Assembly: GCA_963742535.1 (NCBI GenBank)
Contig: CAVUMC010000002.1
Coordinates: 434,001 to 498,000, forward strand
From: VRUE01 sp963742535
GTDB taxonomy: Bacteria > Actinomycetota > Thermoleophilia > Solirubrobacterales > 70-9
Direction of reading: 5' to 3'
Length of the DNA: 64,000 nt
Both the position numbers and the translations under genes were made by a program. A model generated the notes under the pieces. That model did no database searches. It had not been told where the DNA came from and was given only the letters and a program-made list of their open reading frames with translations. Below are positions 8,293-16,617 of the stretch, piece after piece (the stretch's first letter is position 1; each line of letters starts with the position of its first letter).

Positions 8293-9546
8293 CTAGCTCG
8301 GGAGCCGCCAGCTATGCGGCAGGATCACGTCGCCGTCACCGCTGATGGTGTGCACCGGCCTGCCCTCGATGATGCCGGGCTCGACGTCGAAGTAGGCGGC
8401 GCCGTCGAGGCCGTCCTGCACCTCGCTGCCCTGGTTGACGCGGGCGTCGATCCGGTAGCGGCCGGGCATCAGGGCCAGTAGGTCGACCTCGCACTCGATC
8501 GTCGTGCCGTCGCCCGGCTCGCGCACGTCGTTGGGGGCCGAGACCTCGCTGTCGAACCTGGTCACGGCCTGGCCGAGGCTGTTCATGATCAGCAGGCGAC
8601 AATCCATGCCGGGCAGCCCCTCGGTCACCTCGACCGTGATCTTCGCCCGGTGGCCGCCGATCACGACATCACGCTGGCCGCTCTCGAGGTCGGTCAGCGC
8701 GACGGCGCGAATGCGGGTGGCGCCGGCGCCGCGCGAGTCGCGGTCGGTGCGCTCCAGCAGGTCGTCGGAGGCGGCGCGCTCGAGCGTCCGCAGGTATTCC
8801 TCGATCGCCTCCCCCACCCCGGCGTCGGTCACCACCTGGCCGCGCTCGAGCAGGATGCCGCGGTTGCAGAGGGCCCGGATCGTGCCCAGGTTGTGGGAGA
8901 CGAAGATCACCGTGCGGCCTTCTTTGGCGACTTCCTCCATCTTCGCCAGCGAGCGGCGCTGGAAGGTCGCGTCGCCGACCGAGAGCACCTCGTCGACGAG
9001 CAGGATCTCGGGCTCGAGGTGGGCGGCGACGGCGAAGGCGAGGCGCACCGACATGCCACTCGAGTAGCGCTTGACCGGCGTGTCGAGGAAGCGCTCGACC
9101 TCGGCGAACTCGACGATTTCGTCGAAGCGGGAGCGGATCTCGGCGCGCCGCATGCCGAGGATGGCACCGTTGAGGAAGATGTTCTCGCGCCCGGTCAGCT
9201 CCGGGTGAAAGCCGGTGCCGACCTCAAGCAGGGAGCCGACCCGGCCGCTGACTTCGGCCCAGCCGGTGCTCGGCTCGGTGATCCGCGAGAGCAGCTTGAG
9301 GAAGGTGCTCTTACCGGCGCCGTTGTGGCCGATCAGGCCGATCACCTCGCCGTCCGCGATCTCGATCGAGATGTCGCGCAGGGCCCAGAGGATGTCGGCT
9401 TCGCGGCGCGCGGCGCGGCGGCGGCTGAGCGTCTGCAGCGGCTGGCGCACCGCTCCGGCCAGCGTCTCGCGCAGGTTGCCGTCGAGGTGCAGGCCGAGGG
9501 TGTAGCTCTTGCCCAGCTCGTGCGTCTTGATCGCGAGGTCGCCCAT
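8293..9546 (-). CDS. wzt: Polysaccharide ABC transporter ATP-binding protein (Wzt type)
   Basis: 417 residues. Walker A is GHNGAGKST (residues 73-81), the signature motif is YSSGMSVRLA and Walker B is ILLVDEVLSVGD. After the ATPase (to about residue 255) comes a 150-residue beta-rich tail like the Wzt C-terminal carbohydrate-binding domain, which in known O-antigen exporters recognises the finished glycan end. It pairs with the Wzm permease five bases upstream. The ATG at 9546 is chosen because the ABC N-terminus (MGDLAIKTHELGKSY) starts there; the frame stays open further upstream, inside the permease gene. Together they export an ABC-dependent polysaccharide or teichoic-acid-like polymer. 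Confidence 0.9.
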   Translation of the reverse strand: MGDLAIKTHELGKSYTLGLHLDGNLRETLAGAVRQPLQTLSRRRAARREADILWALRDISIEIADGEVIGLIGHNGAGKSTFLKLLSRITEPSTGWAEVSGRVGSLLEVGTGFHPELTGRENIFLNGAILGMRRAEIRSRFDEIVEFAEVERFLDTPVKRYSSGMSVRLAFAVAAHLEPEILLVDEVLSVGDATFQRRSLAKMEEVAKEGRTVIFVSHNLGTIRALCNRGILLERGQVVTDAGVGEAIEEYLRTLERAASDDLLERTDRDSRGAGATRIRAVALTDLESGQRDVVIGGHRAKITVEVTEGLPGMDCRLLIMNSLGQAVTRFDSEVSAPNDVREPGDGTTIECEVDLLALMPGRYRIDARVNQGSEVQDGLDGAAYFDVEPGIIEGRPVHTISGDGDVILPHSWRLPS

Positions 9547-9551
9547 ACGTG

Positions 9552-10430
9552 TCAGATGAAGTCGGCGAAACCGCGCTCGACGCGGTCGAAGTAGGCGAGG
9601 CCGGCAAAGAAGATGAAGACGGAGGAGACGAAGGAGACGCCGATCATCGCCCACGGCGCATCCACCCCGTTGAGCGTGGCCCAGCGGAAGCCTTCGACCA
9701 CGCCGACCATCGGGTTGATCGCCGAGATCGTCTGCCAGGGCTCCGAGAGCAGGCTGCTCGAGTAGGCGATCGGGGAGAGGAAGAGCCACATCTGGACCGC
9801 GAAGGGGACGACGTAGCGAACGTCGCGGTAGCGCACGCTGGCGGCCGAGAGCCCGGCGGTGACGCCGAGCGCGGTCAGCACCAGCATCAGGATCAGCAGC
9901 GGCAGGGCAAGCAGCGCCACGGTCGGGACCATCCCGTAGATCAGGACGATCGCGAGCAGGATCACGATCGAGATGGCGAGGTCGACCATCCCGGCCGCGA
10001 CCACCCCGGCGGGAATGAAGATGCGCGGGAAGTAGATCTTGGCGACGAGCGCCGTGTTGACGACGAGGCTGTCGGCGCCGAGCGTCATCACGGTGGCGAA
10101 GACCGTCCAGGGCACCAGCGCGGCAAGCGCGAAGAGGGCGTATGGCAGGCCATCCGAGGAGACCCCGGCGAGGTGGCCGAAGAAGAGCGTGAAGACGACC
10201 ATGATCCCGATCGGCTGCAGGATCGCCCAGGCGGCGCCAAGGGCGGTCTGGCGATAGCGCACGGTGACGTCGCGAGCGGCGATCTGGACGGCGAGGTCGC
10301 GGTAGCGCCAGAGTTCACGCGGAGCCAGTACCCGGCCGAACCCACGGGTCGGCTGCAGGCGCACCGTTTCGGCACGCGGGGTCTCGCCCAACGGCGAAGC
10401 GGTCTCTGTGGCATTCATCGGCTGCTCCAT
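9552..10430 (-). CDS. wzm: Polysaccharide ABC transporter permease (Wzm type, ABC-2)
   Basis: About 292 residues with six predicted membrane segments of the ABC-2 family. The cytoplasmic lead-in RDLAVQIAARDVTVRYRQT, then ALGAAWAILQPI, is typical of Wzm/TagG permeases. It forms the channel for the polymer powered by Wzt. The start is uncertain: ATG at 10430, ATG at 10418 (with GGAG six bases before it) and an upstream GTG at 10475 are all in frame. I list the first ATG. It follows the deacetylase gene in the same direction by about 60 bases. Confidence 0.85.
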   Translation of the reverse strand: MEQPMNATETASPLGETPRAETVRLQPTRGFGRVLAPRELWRYRDLAVQIAARDVTVRYRQTALGAAWAILQPIGIMVVFTLFFGHLAGVSSDGLPYALFALAALVPWTVFATVMTLGADSLVVNTALVAKIYFPRIFIPAGVVAAGMVDLAISIVILLAIVLIYGMVPTVALLALPLLILMLVLTALGVTAGLSAASVRYRDVRYVVPFAVQMWLFLSPIAYSSSLLSEPWQTISAINPMVGVVEGFRWATLNGVDAPWAMIGVSFVSSVFIFFAGLAYFDRVERGFADFI

Positions 10431-10490
10431 CGGCGTATACCCGCTCGAACTGAAGTTCTGCGCCGGAGCCCGCACCCCTCGCCGGGCGCG

Positions 10491-11306
10491 CTATTGGGAC
10501 GAGGGGTCCAGACGCACGCCGGCGAGGGTGAGCAGGCCGTCGCGCAGCAGGCCGGGGCGCCAACCGGCGAGAGCCAGCTTTTGGCGCAGCTTGCGCGGCG
10601 TGTCGCTGGCGTGGACCTCGACCCGGGGCACCGTGAAGAGGTCGCCGCCGGGCCGGGGTTCCCCCCAAGCCGTGGTGAAGGCAACCGCGTAGCCCGCCTC
10701 GCGTACAGCGGCGGCCACCTCCGGTGCCCAGCGGCCGTAGGGGTAGGAGAAGGCTCGGGGACGGGGAACACCCGCCGCCTCGATCTCATCGGCGGTCTCG
10801 ACCAGCTCGCGATCGAGTTCCGCCGCCGGAACCTCCGGCAGCGGCCGGTGGGTCAGCGTGTGCGAGCCGACCTCGATCCCGCTTGCGGCAACGCGGGGCA
10901 GGTCCGCGGCCGCGAGCAGGCGCAGGTTGGCGGCGCCCTTGTGGTGGTCCCAATCGTTGGAGCCACCGAGGTGGCCGGCGATGGCGAAGACGACGGCCGG
11001 GATCGCCCGCTCTTCCAGCAGCGGCGCGGCCGCTTCGAGCAGGTCGGTGTAGGCGTCGTCGAAGCTGACCAGGACGGCGCGGCGCGGCAGCGCCCCCTCG
11101 CCGTGCAGCCAGGCGAGCGCGGCGTCGAGGTCGACGAACTCCCAGCCGTGCTCGGCAAGGGAATCGAGCTGGGCGGCGAAAAGCTCCGGCGCGACGCCGT
11201 ACTCGGAGAGCACCGGGTCATCGCGCAGGTCGGCGATCGCGTGGTAAGCGAGAATGCGCAACCGCGAGCGGGCCCCAGCGGGGCTAGGCGAGGCCAGAGA
11301 TGTCAC
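10491..11306 (-). CDS. NodB-type polysaccharide deacetylase
   Basis: 271 residues, a single CE4 domain. RILAYHAIAD opens the barrel, SFDDAYTDL is motif 1 (with the more usual Gly replaced by Ala), GSHTLTHRPL is the zinc motif 2 and YPYGRW is motif 3. There is no signal peptide or membrane anchor. It probably removes N-acetyl groups from a glycan precursor. First gene of the minus-strand operon with wzm, wzt and the GMC oxidoreductase. The GTG start at 11306 overlaps the ATG of the divergent GT2 gene (11300), so each promoter must lie inside the neighbour's coding region unless the real start is further in. Confidence 0.83.
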   Translation of the reverse strand: MTSLASPSPAGARSRLRILAYHAIADLRDDPVLSEYGVAPELFAAQLDSLAEHGWEFVDLDAALAWLHGEGALPRRAVLVSFDDAYTDLLEAAAPLLEERAIPAVVFAIAGHLGGSNDWDHHKGAANLRLLAAADLPRVAASGIEVGSHTLTHRPLPEVPAAELDRELVETADEIEAAGVPRPRAFSYPYGRWAPEVAAAVREAGYAVAFTTAWGEPRPGGDLFTVPRVEVHASDTPRKLRQKLALAGWRPGLLRDGLLTLAGVRLDPSSQ

Positions 11307-12247
11307 ATCCCTTTTTCAGCATCGTGATCACGTCGTACAACCGGGCCCGGATCGTATGCCGCTGCATCGACGCCTGTTTGGCTCAGGATTTCGAGGACTT
11401 CGAGATCGTCGTCGTCGACGACGGCTCCGACGACGACACCCAGGCGGTGCTCGCCGAGCGCTATAGCGACCCCCGCCTACGCGTCGTCGCCCATGAGGCC
11501 AACCGCGGCATCAACCCCTCCCGCCACACCGGCTCGGTCAACGCCTGCGGCGAGTGGGTCGTCGTCGTCGACAGCGACGACGAGCTCGCCCCCGGCGCGC
11601 TCGCCCGCTTGCGCGAGCTGATCGAGGAGCTGCCGACGGGCGTCCGGGTGCTGCGCAGTCGCCAGCTCCACGACGACGGCCACATCACGCCGAGCTTCGT
11701 CCCCGACGGCGTCTACGACTACGAGGGCCGCATCCGCTGGGCCGAGGCCGAGGGTGGCAACGACGCCGCCCGCTGCATCAAGCGTGCCGTCTTCACCGAC
11801 ACCCCCTACATCGACGGGCGGCGCGGCGCGATGGAGACCCTCTTCGAGCTCAACCTCGCCGAGCGCGAGACCAGCCTCTGCGTCGAGGACGTGACAACCA
11901 AGGTCCACGCCGACGCCCCCGACAGCTGGCTGCGCGCGGTCAAAGCCGCCGACCTGATCCCCCGCCTGCGCCGCGAGGCCCCCGACATGCTCTGGATGGC
12001 CGAGACCGTCCTCTCCCGCCACGGCGACGCCCTCCAACGCTGGGGACCCGGCCAATACGTAACCGTCCTCCGCATCGCCGCCACCCAGGCCTTCCTCCTC
12101 GGCCAGCGCCGCCTCGGCGCCAAGTACTCATTCCAAGCCCTGCGCCGCAAGCCCTTCACTGCCGCCGCCTGGCTCACCCTCCTGCTCGGCCTGCTCGGCC
12201 CCGGCGCCACCGCCCGCGGCGCCGTCGCCTACCGCCGCTTGAACTAA
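11300..12247 (+). CDS. GT2 family glycosyltransferase
   Basis: 315 residues, GT-A fold. PFFSIVITSYNRARIV is the first strand, EIVVVDDGSDDDT the nucleotide loop and VVVDSDDEL the DxD metal motif. It is distinct in sequence from the GT2 pair at 2.8-5.4 kb. The ATG at 11300 lies within seven bases of the divergent deacetylase start. The stop overlaps that of the small membrane protein gene on the other strand by three bases. Role: transfer of one sugar during assembly of the surface glycan; donor unknown. Confidence 0.85.
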   Translation: MSHPFFSIVITSYNRARIVCRCIDACLAQDFEDFEIVVVDDGSDDDTQAVLAERYSDPRLRVVAHEANRGINPSRHTGSVNACGEWVVVVDSDDELAPGALARLRELIEELPTGVRVLRSRQLHDDGHITPSFVPDGVYDYEGRIRWAEAEGGNDAARCIKRAVFTDTPYIDGRRGAMETLFELNLAERETSLCVEDVTTKVHADAPDSWLRAVKAADLIPRLRREAPDMLWMAETVLSRHGDALQRWGPGQYVTVLRIAATQAFLLGQRRLGAKYSFQALRRKPFTAAAWLTLLLGLLGPGATARGAVAYRRLN

Positions 12248-12585
12248 GCCTTCCTCCGCCAGCCGATCTCAGACCAGTACGCAGGTTCGTCGGTGGCTGG
12301 ATTCAAATACCAACCAGGCGGGTTATCCGGGCTGCACCAACGGGGAAGGTGGTCCGGCTGCGCCGGGATCGGTCGCGACGCGTACTTTGCCTCCAATCGC
12401 TGTCGCCGACGCTCTTGCGCTCGCAGAGTGTCGTTCCTGAAGAGGGCGTTCAGCATCCACGCAACGCTCATTGCCAGCCAGAAGGTGCCGGTGCCGTATT
12501 TGGCCTCAGCGAGTGCCCAGATGCCGAGGCTGGCGGAGGCCGCGGAAAGGACGAGCCCCCAGATGCGGAACTGGCGCGGAGTCAT
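12244..12585 (-). CDS. Small membrane protein with DUF2510-like C-terminal motif
   Basis: 113 residues. Two hydrophobic segments are visible at about residues 8-26 and 32-50. A basic stretch follows (RAQERRRQRLEAKY), then a C-terminal PPGWYLNPATDEPAYWSEIG, which matches the pattern of the actinobacterial DUF2510 motif (PxGWYxDPxxxxxxRYWDGxxWT). DUF2510 domains are usually cytosolic appendages of membrane proteins of unknown function. A TACCAT hexamer seven bases before the ATG suggests a leaderless transcript. It is read away from the DUF429 gene 44 bases off. Confidence 0.7.
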   Translation of the reverse strand: MTPRQFRIWGLVLSAASASLGIWALAEAKYGTGTFWLAMSVAWMLNALFRNDTLRAQERRRQRLEAKYASRPIPAQPDHLPRWCSPDNPPGWYLNPATDEPAYWSEIGWRRKA

Positions 12586-12592
12586 GCTTGGG

Positions 12593-12598
12593 ATGGTA
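12593..12598 (-). promoter_or_regulatory. Candidate leaderless -10 (TACCAT)
   Basis: Read on the minus strand this is TACCAT, fitting TANNNT, seven bases before the ATG of the DUF2510-like gene. Confidence 0.45.
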
Positions 12599-12629
12599 TT
12601 TCCGATCCGCGTGCTGCGACCATCGTCCC

Positions 12630-13394
12630 GTGCAAATCATCGCTGTCGACTGGTCTGGCAGGGCCAAAGGGCCCGCGGAGTCTCGGTGGCGAGCCGAGGT
12701 CCGGCACGGCAGGCTGACTGAGCTGAGAAACGGGCTCGACCGCGATGAGCTGATCGCGAAGCTTCTCGAGCTTGGGAAAGCCGAGCCCCACATGGTGATC
12801 GGACTGGATTTCGCCTTTTCCTTCCCCGCGTGGTGGTGCGAGGAGAACGGTTGGTCCAGCGGGGAGGACGTGTGGTCTGTCATGGGACACGAGGGCGAGG
12901 ATCTGCTCGAGGGATGCGAAGACCCCTTCTGGGGCCGTCCGGGTAGGCGAAATCCCCATTCGAAAGCACGGCTCTACAGGCGGACCGAGAGAAGCGAGGA
13001 CGCGGTGCGTCCGAAGTCTGTCTTTCAGATCGGTGGTGCCGGCGCCGTGGGCACTGGCTCGATTCGCGGGATGCCACATCTGTTGACGCTTGCCAAGAAC
13101 GGCTTCGGCATCTGGCCGTTCTCCGAGGGATGGCCGCGCGTGGTGGAGATCTACCCGCGCGCCCTGACGGGTCCGGTCAACAAGGGCAGGTGGTCGGCGC
13201 GACACGACTATCTACTCGAGCGCTTTCCCGAGCAGCCGAGAGACCTTCTCGAGCGGGCCGCCGGGTCCGAAGATGCCTTCGACGCGGCGGTCTCCGCTTT
13301 GGTCATGAGCAAACACGAAGCGGAGTTGCGAGCCCTCGGTCCGCCGACCGACCCCACGGACCGAGTTGAGGGGAAGATTTGGCGGCCCCAATGA
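12630..13394 (+). CDS. DUF429-type protein (predicted RNase H-like fold)
   Basis: 254 residues. It starts QIIAVDWSGRAKGP, contains VIGLDFAFSFPAWWCEE in the middle, VVEIYPRALTG later, and a C-terminal SEDAFDAAVSALVMSKH. The order AxDW, GxDxxF, ExYP and DAxDAxxAA is the signature of DUF429 proteins, which adopt an RNase H-like fold with acidic residues in the right places for metal binding. The family has no settled function. GTG at 12630 is the start because the conserved IAVDW strand follows directly. Base use is a little less GC-extreme than the glycan genes around it, so it may be a recent arrival. Confidence 0.65.
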   Translation: MQIIAVDWSGRAKGPAESRWRAEVRHGRLTELRNGLDRDELIAKLLELGKAEPHMVIGLDFAFSFPAWWCEENGWSSGEDVWSVMGHEGEDLLEGCEDPFWGRPGRRNPHSKARLYRRTERSEDAVRPKSVFQIGGAGAVGTGSIRGMPHLLTLAKNGFGIWPFSEGWPRVVEIYPRALTGPVNKGRWSARHDYLLERFPEQPRDLLERAAGSEDAFDAAVSALVMSKHEAELRALGPPTDPTDRVEGKIWRPQ

Positions 13395-13435
13395 CCCCAG
13401 CGCTGCCACTCGGCACGAAGAGCGTCTGCGGCCCC

Positions 13436-14008
13436 CTATTCCTCGTTGTCGGGAAGCCTGAACCCGACCGGCCGCTTTGGTTTTTCGGGCGGTGAAATCA
13501 ATTGCCTCAGCGCCATAAAGATCTGGCTCAGCTGCTCGTCATGCCCGCCCAACTCCCGCTCGATCTCTTCGAGCCTCTTCTCAATCGCCACATAGGAGCT
13601 CGCGACTCGGCGAAGCTCGACGAAGACCCGCATGATCTCGATGTTCACGGCAATCGCCCGGTCACTGCGAAGGACGCCGGAGAGCATCGCCACGCCCTGC
13701 TCGGTGAAGACGTATGGCGCGTAGCGGCGTCCGCCACGGCCATCGTTTGAGGTTGCAATTTGTGACCTCAAAGCCTCGATCTCAGTCTTGTCCAGCTGAA
13801 ACATGAAGTCCTTCGGGAATCGCTTCGAGTTGCGCTGGACCTGCTGGATCAGTCGTTTTGTCTCGACGCCATAGAGATCCGCCAAGTCCTCATCGAGCAT
13901 GACCTGGCGTTCACGGACGACGAAGATCCGCTTTTCGAGCGTGGGAGCCGCGATCAACCCCAGTGCTTCCTCTTTCACGTCGACCATCCGATCAGAATGG
14001 CAAACCAT
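13436..14008 (-). CDS. ORF6N domain DNA-binding protein
   Basis: 190 residues. The N-terminal half reads IFVVRERQVMLDEDLADLYG, VETKRLIQQVQRNSKRFPKD and FMFQLDKTEIEALRSQIATS, the classic ORF6N domain found in phage antirepressor-like proteins and chromosomal relatives. A coiled coil follows (VAIEKRLEEIERELGGHDEQ). It probably binds DNA. Two ATGs are possible (14008 and 13987); I take the upstream one. Both lie in a strong inverted repeat that could be an autoregulatory operator. It is downstream of the flippase gene by 32 bases on the same strand, but its content is unrelated to glycan synthesis, so it may be a phage-derived insertion. Confidence 0.75.
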   Translation of the reverse strand: MVCHSDRMVDVKEEALGLIAAPTLEKRIFVVRERQVMLDEDLADLYGVETKRLIQQVQRNSKRFPKDFMFQLDKTEIEALRSQIATSNDGRGGRRYAPYVFTEQGVAMLSGVLRSDRAIAVNIEIMRVFVELRRVASSYVAIEKRLEEIERELGGHDEQLSQIFMALRQLISPPEKPKRPVGFRLPDNEE

Positions 14009-14016
14009 TCGGATGG
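13984..14016. repeat. Inverted repeat over the ORF6N start codons
   Basis: CCATCCGA-(TCAG)-AATGG, loop CAAA, then CCATTCGGATGG forms a stem of about 12 base pairs with a four-base bulge; the inner GAATGG/CCATTC arms are perfect. It covers both candidate ATGs of the minus-strand ORF6N gene, so it may be an operator or an RNA hairpin limiting translation. Confidence 0.55.
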
Positions 14017-14040
14017 TTTTGTCTGCGATATCGGTAAGTG

Positions 14041-15327
14041 TCAGGCGGCCTTGGGACCGCGAAACAAGACCGGGCGCAGCAGGGTCGCCAGCAGGACCAG
14101 GGCGATGACGGTCTGGCTCGCGGTCCACACGTAGCCGACGGCGTCGATCCCAACGCTGGGCAGCAACACCGCGCTGAGGCCGAGGACGGCGATGCAGTGG
14201 GCGCCTTGGATCGAGACGACGGCGCGGCCGCGGTGCTCGATTCGGGCGACGCTGATGCCGAGGGTGACGATTGCGTTGGGGACCATGCCCAGGGCCAGGA
14301 GGCGCAGCAGGGTGGCGCCTTCGTCGGCGTAGTCCTGGCCGAAGATCAGCAGCGCCCAGGGAGCGACGATCGCAACCAGGGCGGCGATCGGGACGATCAG
14401 GCGCAAGGTCTGGGCGAGGGCGCGGCGGGAGAGCCGGCGCAGGCTCTCCATGTCGGTCGCCGCCTCGACCGTGAGCGAGGTCATCACGTTGAGCGCGACC
14501 AGCTCCATCGCCAGCGAGACCATCCAAGGCACGAAGAAGTAGGCGGCGTCGGCGGCGCTGACCTGGTTGGCGACGAGGATCGGCATGTAGAGGTTGCCGG
14601 CGAGGGTGAAGAGCTTGCCGGCGTAGTTGCCGGTCGCCATCGAGAGCAGCTTGCCGCGGTCGAGCGAGCCCTCCCCGGAGACGGTCGGGATCAGCCGTTT
14701 GAAGATCAGGTAGTTGACGACCACAACGGCGACGGCGAGCGGCGCGGTCCAGGCGACGAAGGGGCCCGAGCCGGTCAGCGAGCTCGCCAGCACGATCAGC
14801 AGCAGCAGCTTCGCCAGCGCGTAGAGGGAGTTCTCCAGCGGAATCCACTTCGCCGCTCGCAGCCCGGTGAGCACGCTGTCCTGCAAGGTGAAGAGGGTCG
14901 TCGCCCCGGTCGCGAGGACGAAGCCGATCAGCCAGCCGCCGCTGCCGAGGAAGTCGAGCTTGGGTGACCAGACCCCTGTGGTGAGCGCCGCCAGCAGGCC
15001 AAAGACGAGCGCCAACGAGACCGTGATCATGTAGCTGCGGCTGACCAGGCGTCGGGTCGAGGCGCCCGCCACCGGCAGGTAGCGCACCAGCACCGCCGAG
15101 AGGCCGAGAGTGCAGGCTTCGGCGACCAGGGTCATCGCCGAGATCGCCGCCGCGTTGAGGCCGACGACGCGGGCGCTGTAGGAGTGGGCGGCCAGCGCCC
15201 AGAAGCCGACGCCGAGCAGGCTGGTCACCCCGGTGCCGAGGATCAGGTAGTAGCCGGTGCGGTAGAGCGGATCGCTGAGATGCTCGCGCAGGCGCGCGCG
15301 GCCACCCAACGATTCCGGCGTCGCCAT
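14041..15327 (-). CDS. Polysaccharide flippase / MOP-superfamily membrane protein (Wzx-like)
   Basis: 428 residues, almost entirely hydrophobic, with about 12 membrane segments. It begins YYLILGTGVTSLLGVGFWAL, and the middle has TGNYAGKLFTLAGNLYMPIL, a pattern seen in Wzx and other polysaccharide transport proteins of the MOP superfamily. It would flip lipid-linked glycan units across the membrane. The locus thus has both a Wzx-like flippase and a Wzm/Wzt exporter, which suggests two glycan pathways or two steps. It lies three bases from the upstream GT4 gene, in the same operon direction. Confidence 0.83.
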   Translation of the reverse strand: MATPESLGGRARLREHLSDPLYRTGYYLILGTGVTSLLGVGFWALAAHSYSARVVGLNAAAISAMTLVAEACTLGLSAVLVRYLPVAGASTRRLVSRSYMITVSLALVFGLLAALTTGVWSPKLDFLGSGGWLIGFVLATGATTLFTLQDSVLTGLRAAKWIPLENSLYALAKLLLLIVLASSLTGSGPFVAWTAPLAVAVVVVNYLIFKRLIPTVSGEGSLDRGKLLSMATGNYAGKLFTLAGNLYMPILVANQVSAADAAYFFVPWMVSLAMELVALNVMTSLTVEAATDMESLRRLSRRALAQTLRLIVPIAALVAIVAPWALLIFGQDYADEGATLLRLLALGMVPNAIVTLGISVARIEHRGRAVVSIQGAHCIAVLGLSAVLLPSVGIDAVGYVWTASQTVIALVLLATLLRPVLFRGPKAA

Positions 15328-15330
15328 CGC

Positions 15331-16570
15331 CTAGACCGCCGTTCGCGAGCGCGCCCGGCGGGCCTCGAGCCCGATCTCGTAAGCCCGCTCGAACTGCGGC
15401 AACACCTTGGCCGGGGAGAACTCGGCCGCCCGCGAGCGCGCCGCCTCCCCCATCCGCTCGCGCAGGGCTGGATCGGCGAGTAGCTTGCCCATCGCCGCCG
15501 CCAGGGCCGCCGCATCGCCGCCCGGGGTCAACAGCCCGGTCTCACCGTCGACGACGACGTCGCGCAGGCCGCCGATGTCCGAGGCAACCGCCGGCTTGCC
15601 CGCCGCCGCCGCCTCCAGCGCGACCAGGCCGAAGGTCTCGGGCAGGACCGAGGGCACGACGCTGAACAGCGAACGGCGCAGCGCCTCGATCGCGTAGCGA
15701 TGCGGCATCGGCCCCAGGGCGACGACGCCCGGCAGGCTCGCCACCTCCTCGAGGAAACAGCGCCCGACCAGCACCAACGGCGGCGGGTTGGCCAGCGAGC
15801 GGTAGGCCTCGGCCAGGACCATGCCGCCCTTGTCGTAGGTGACGTCGCCGAAGTAGAGGATGAACGGCTCGCTCGGCAAGCTGGCCAGGTGCGGGTCGCC
15901 CGGCGGCAACGGCTCCGGCAGCTCGCGGATGAAGTTGGGCACGACCGGGCAACGCTCGGATTCCTCCAAGCCGCAGAGATCACGCACGGCGTCGCTGACC
16001 GGCAAGAAGACGTCGACGTGGCGGCGCACCCGCGCTTCGGAGAGGCGCGTCGCGACCGCCACCCCCGCCCCCTTGAGCGGGCTGTAGTAATCGCCGGCGC
16101 AGCGGATGCACTTCGTCATCGCCGGCCCGCTGCAGGGAGCGCCCTGGTTGAGGAAGCGCTTGGTCGCGCAGACGAGGCCGTAGTCGTGCAGGGAGAGAGC
16201 GAGGGCCGGCCCGTCGCGGCGATCGAGCGGCAGGTAGGAGTGCAGCAGCCAGTTGTGGGCGTGGACGACGTCCGGGCGCTCGCGGCGCAGCAGGCGGCGC
16301 AGCTCGCAACGTCGCCTCGGGATCGGGAACCGGCGGCGCGTGGCGGCGCTCGTCGTCCCCACCCACGCCCGGCATCCGGTAGGTCGGTGCTGCCCAGAGC
16401 GTGTACCCGGACACCGTCGCGAACCGGCTCCGCCCCCCGGCCGGCTGGCGCAAAGTCGCGACCGAGACGTCGTGCCCGCGGGCGACCAGCTCGACGCTGA
16501 GGTCCTCAACCAGCCGCTCGACACCACCGACGATCGGGGCGTAGGACTGGGCAAGCATCAAGATCCGCAT
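15331..16570 (-). pseudogene. GT4 family glycosyltransferase, frameshifted near 16,315
   Basis: The protein starts MRILMLAQSYAPIVGGVERL, a textbook GT4 N-terminus, and reads in frame to VPDPEAT. One extra base near 16,310-16,325 then breaks the frame. The rest continues cleanly as ELRRLLRRERPDVVHAHNW and on through EPFILYFGDVTYDKGG and FGLVALEAAAAGKPAVASD to the stop at 15331. Removing one base gives a full-length enzyme of about 412 residues with intact motifs, so sequence error is more likely than a dead gene. CIRCAGDYYSPLKG is an unusual Cys-containing insert. The gene directly precedes the flippase. Confidence 0.75.
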
Positions 16571-16605
16571 CGATCCCGCCGATCGTAGCGTCCATGTGCG
16601 CGTGC

Positions 16606-16611
16606 CAGAAT
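16606..16611 (+). promoter_or_regulatory. Candidate leaderless -10 (CAGAAT) for the GT2 gene
   Basis: CAGAAT, close to TANNNT, lies six bases before the GTG at 16618, the same spacing as before the DegT gene. Confidence 0.35.
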
Positions 16612-16617
16612 CGCCCC

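Noticed and set aside
9549..11327. 592-codon frame on the plus strand opposite wzm and the deacetylase
   Set aside because: Translation is low-complexity (Arg, Gly, Asp, His) and opposite two well-supported genes.
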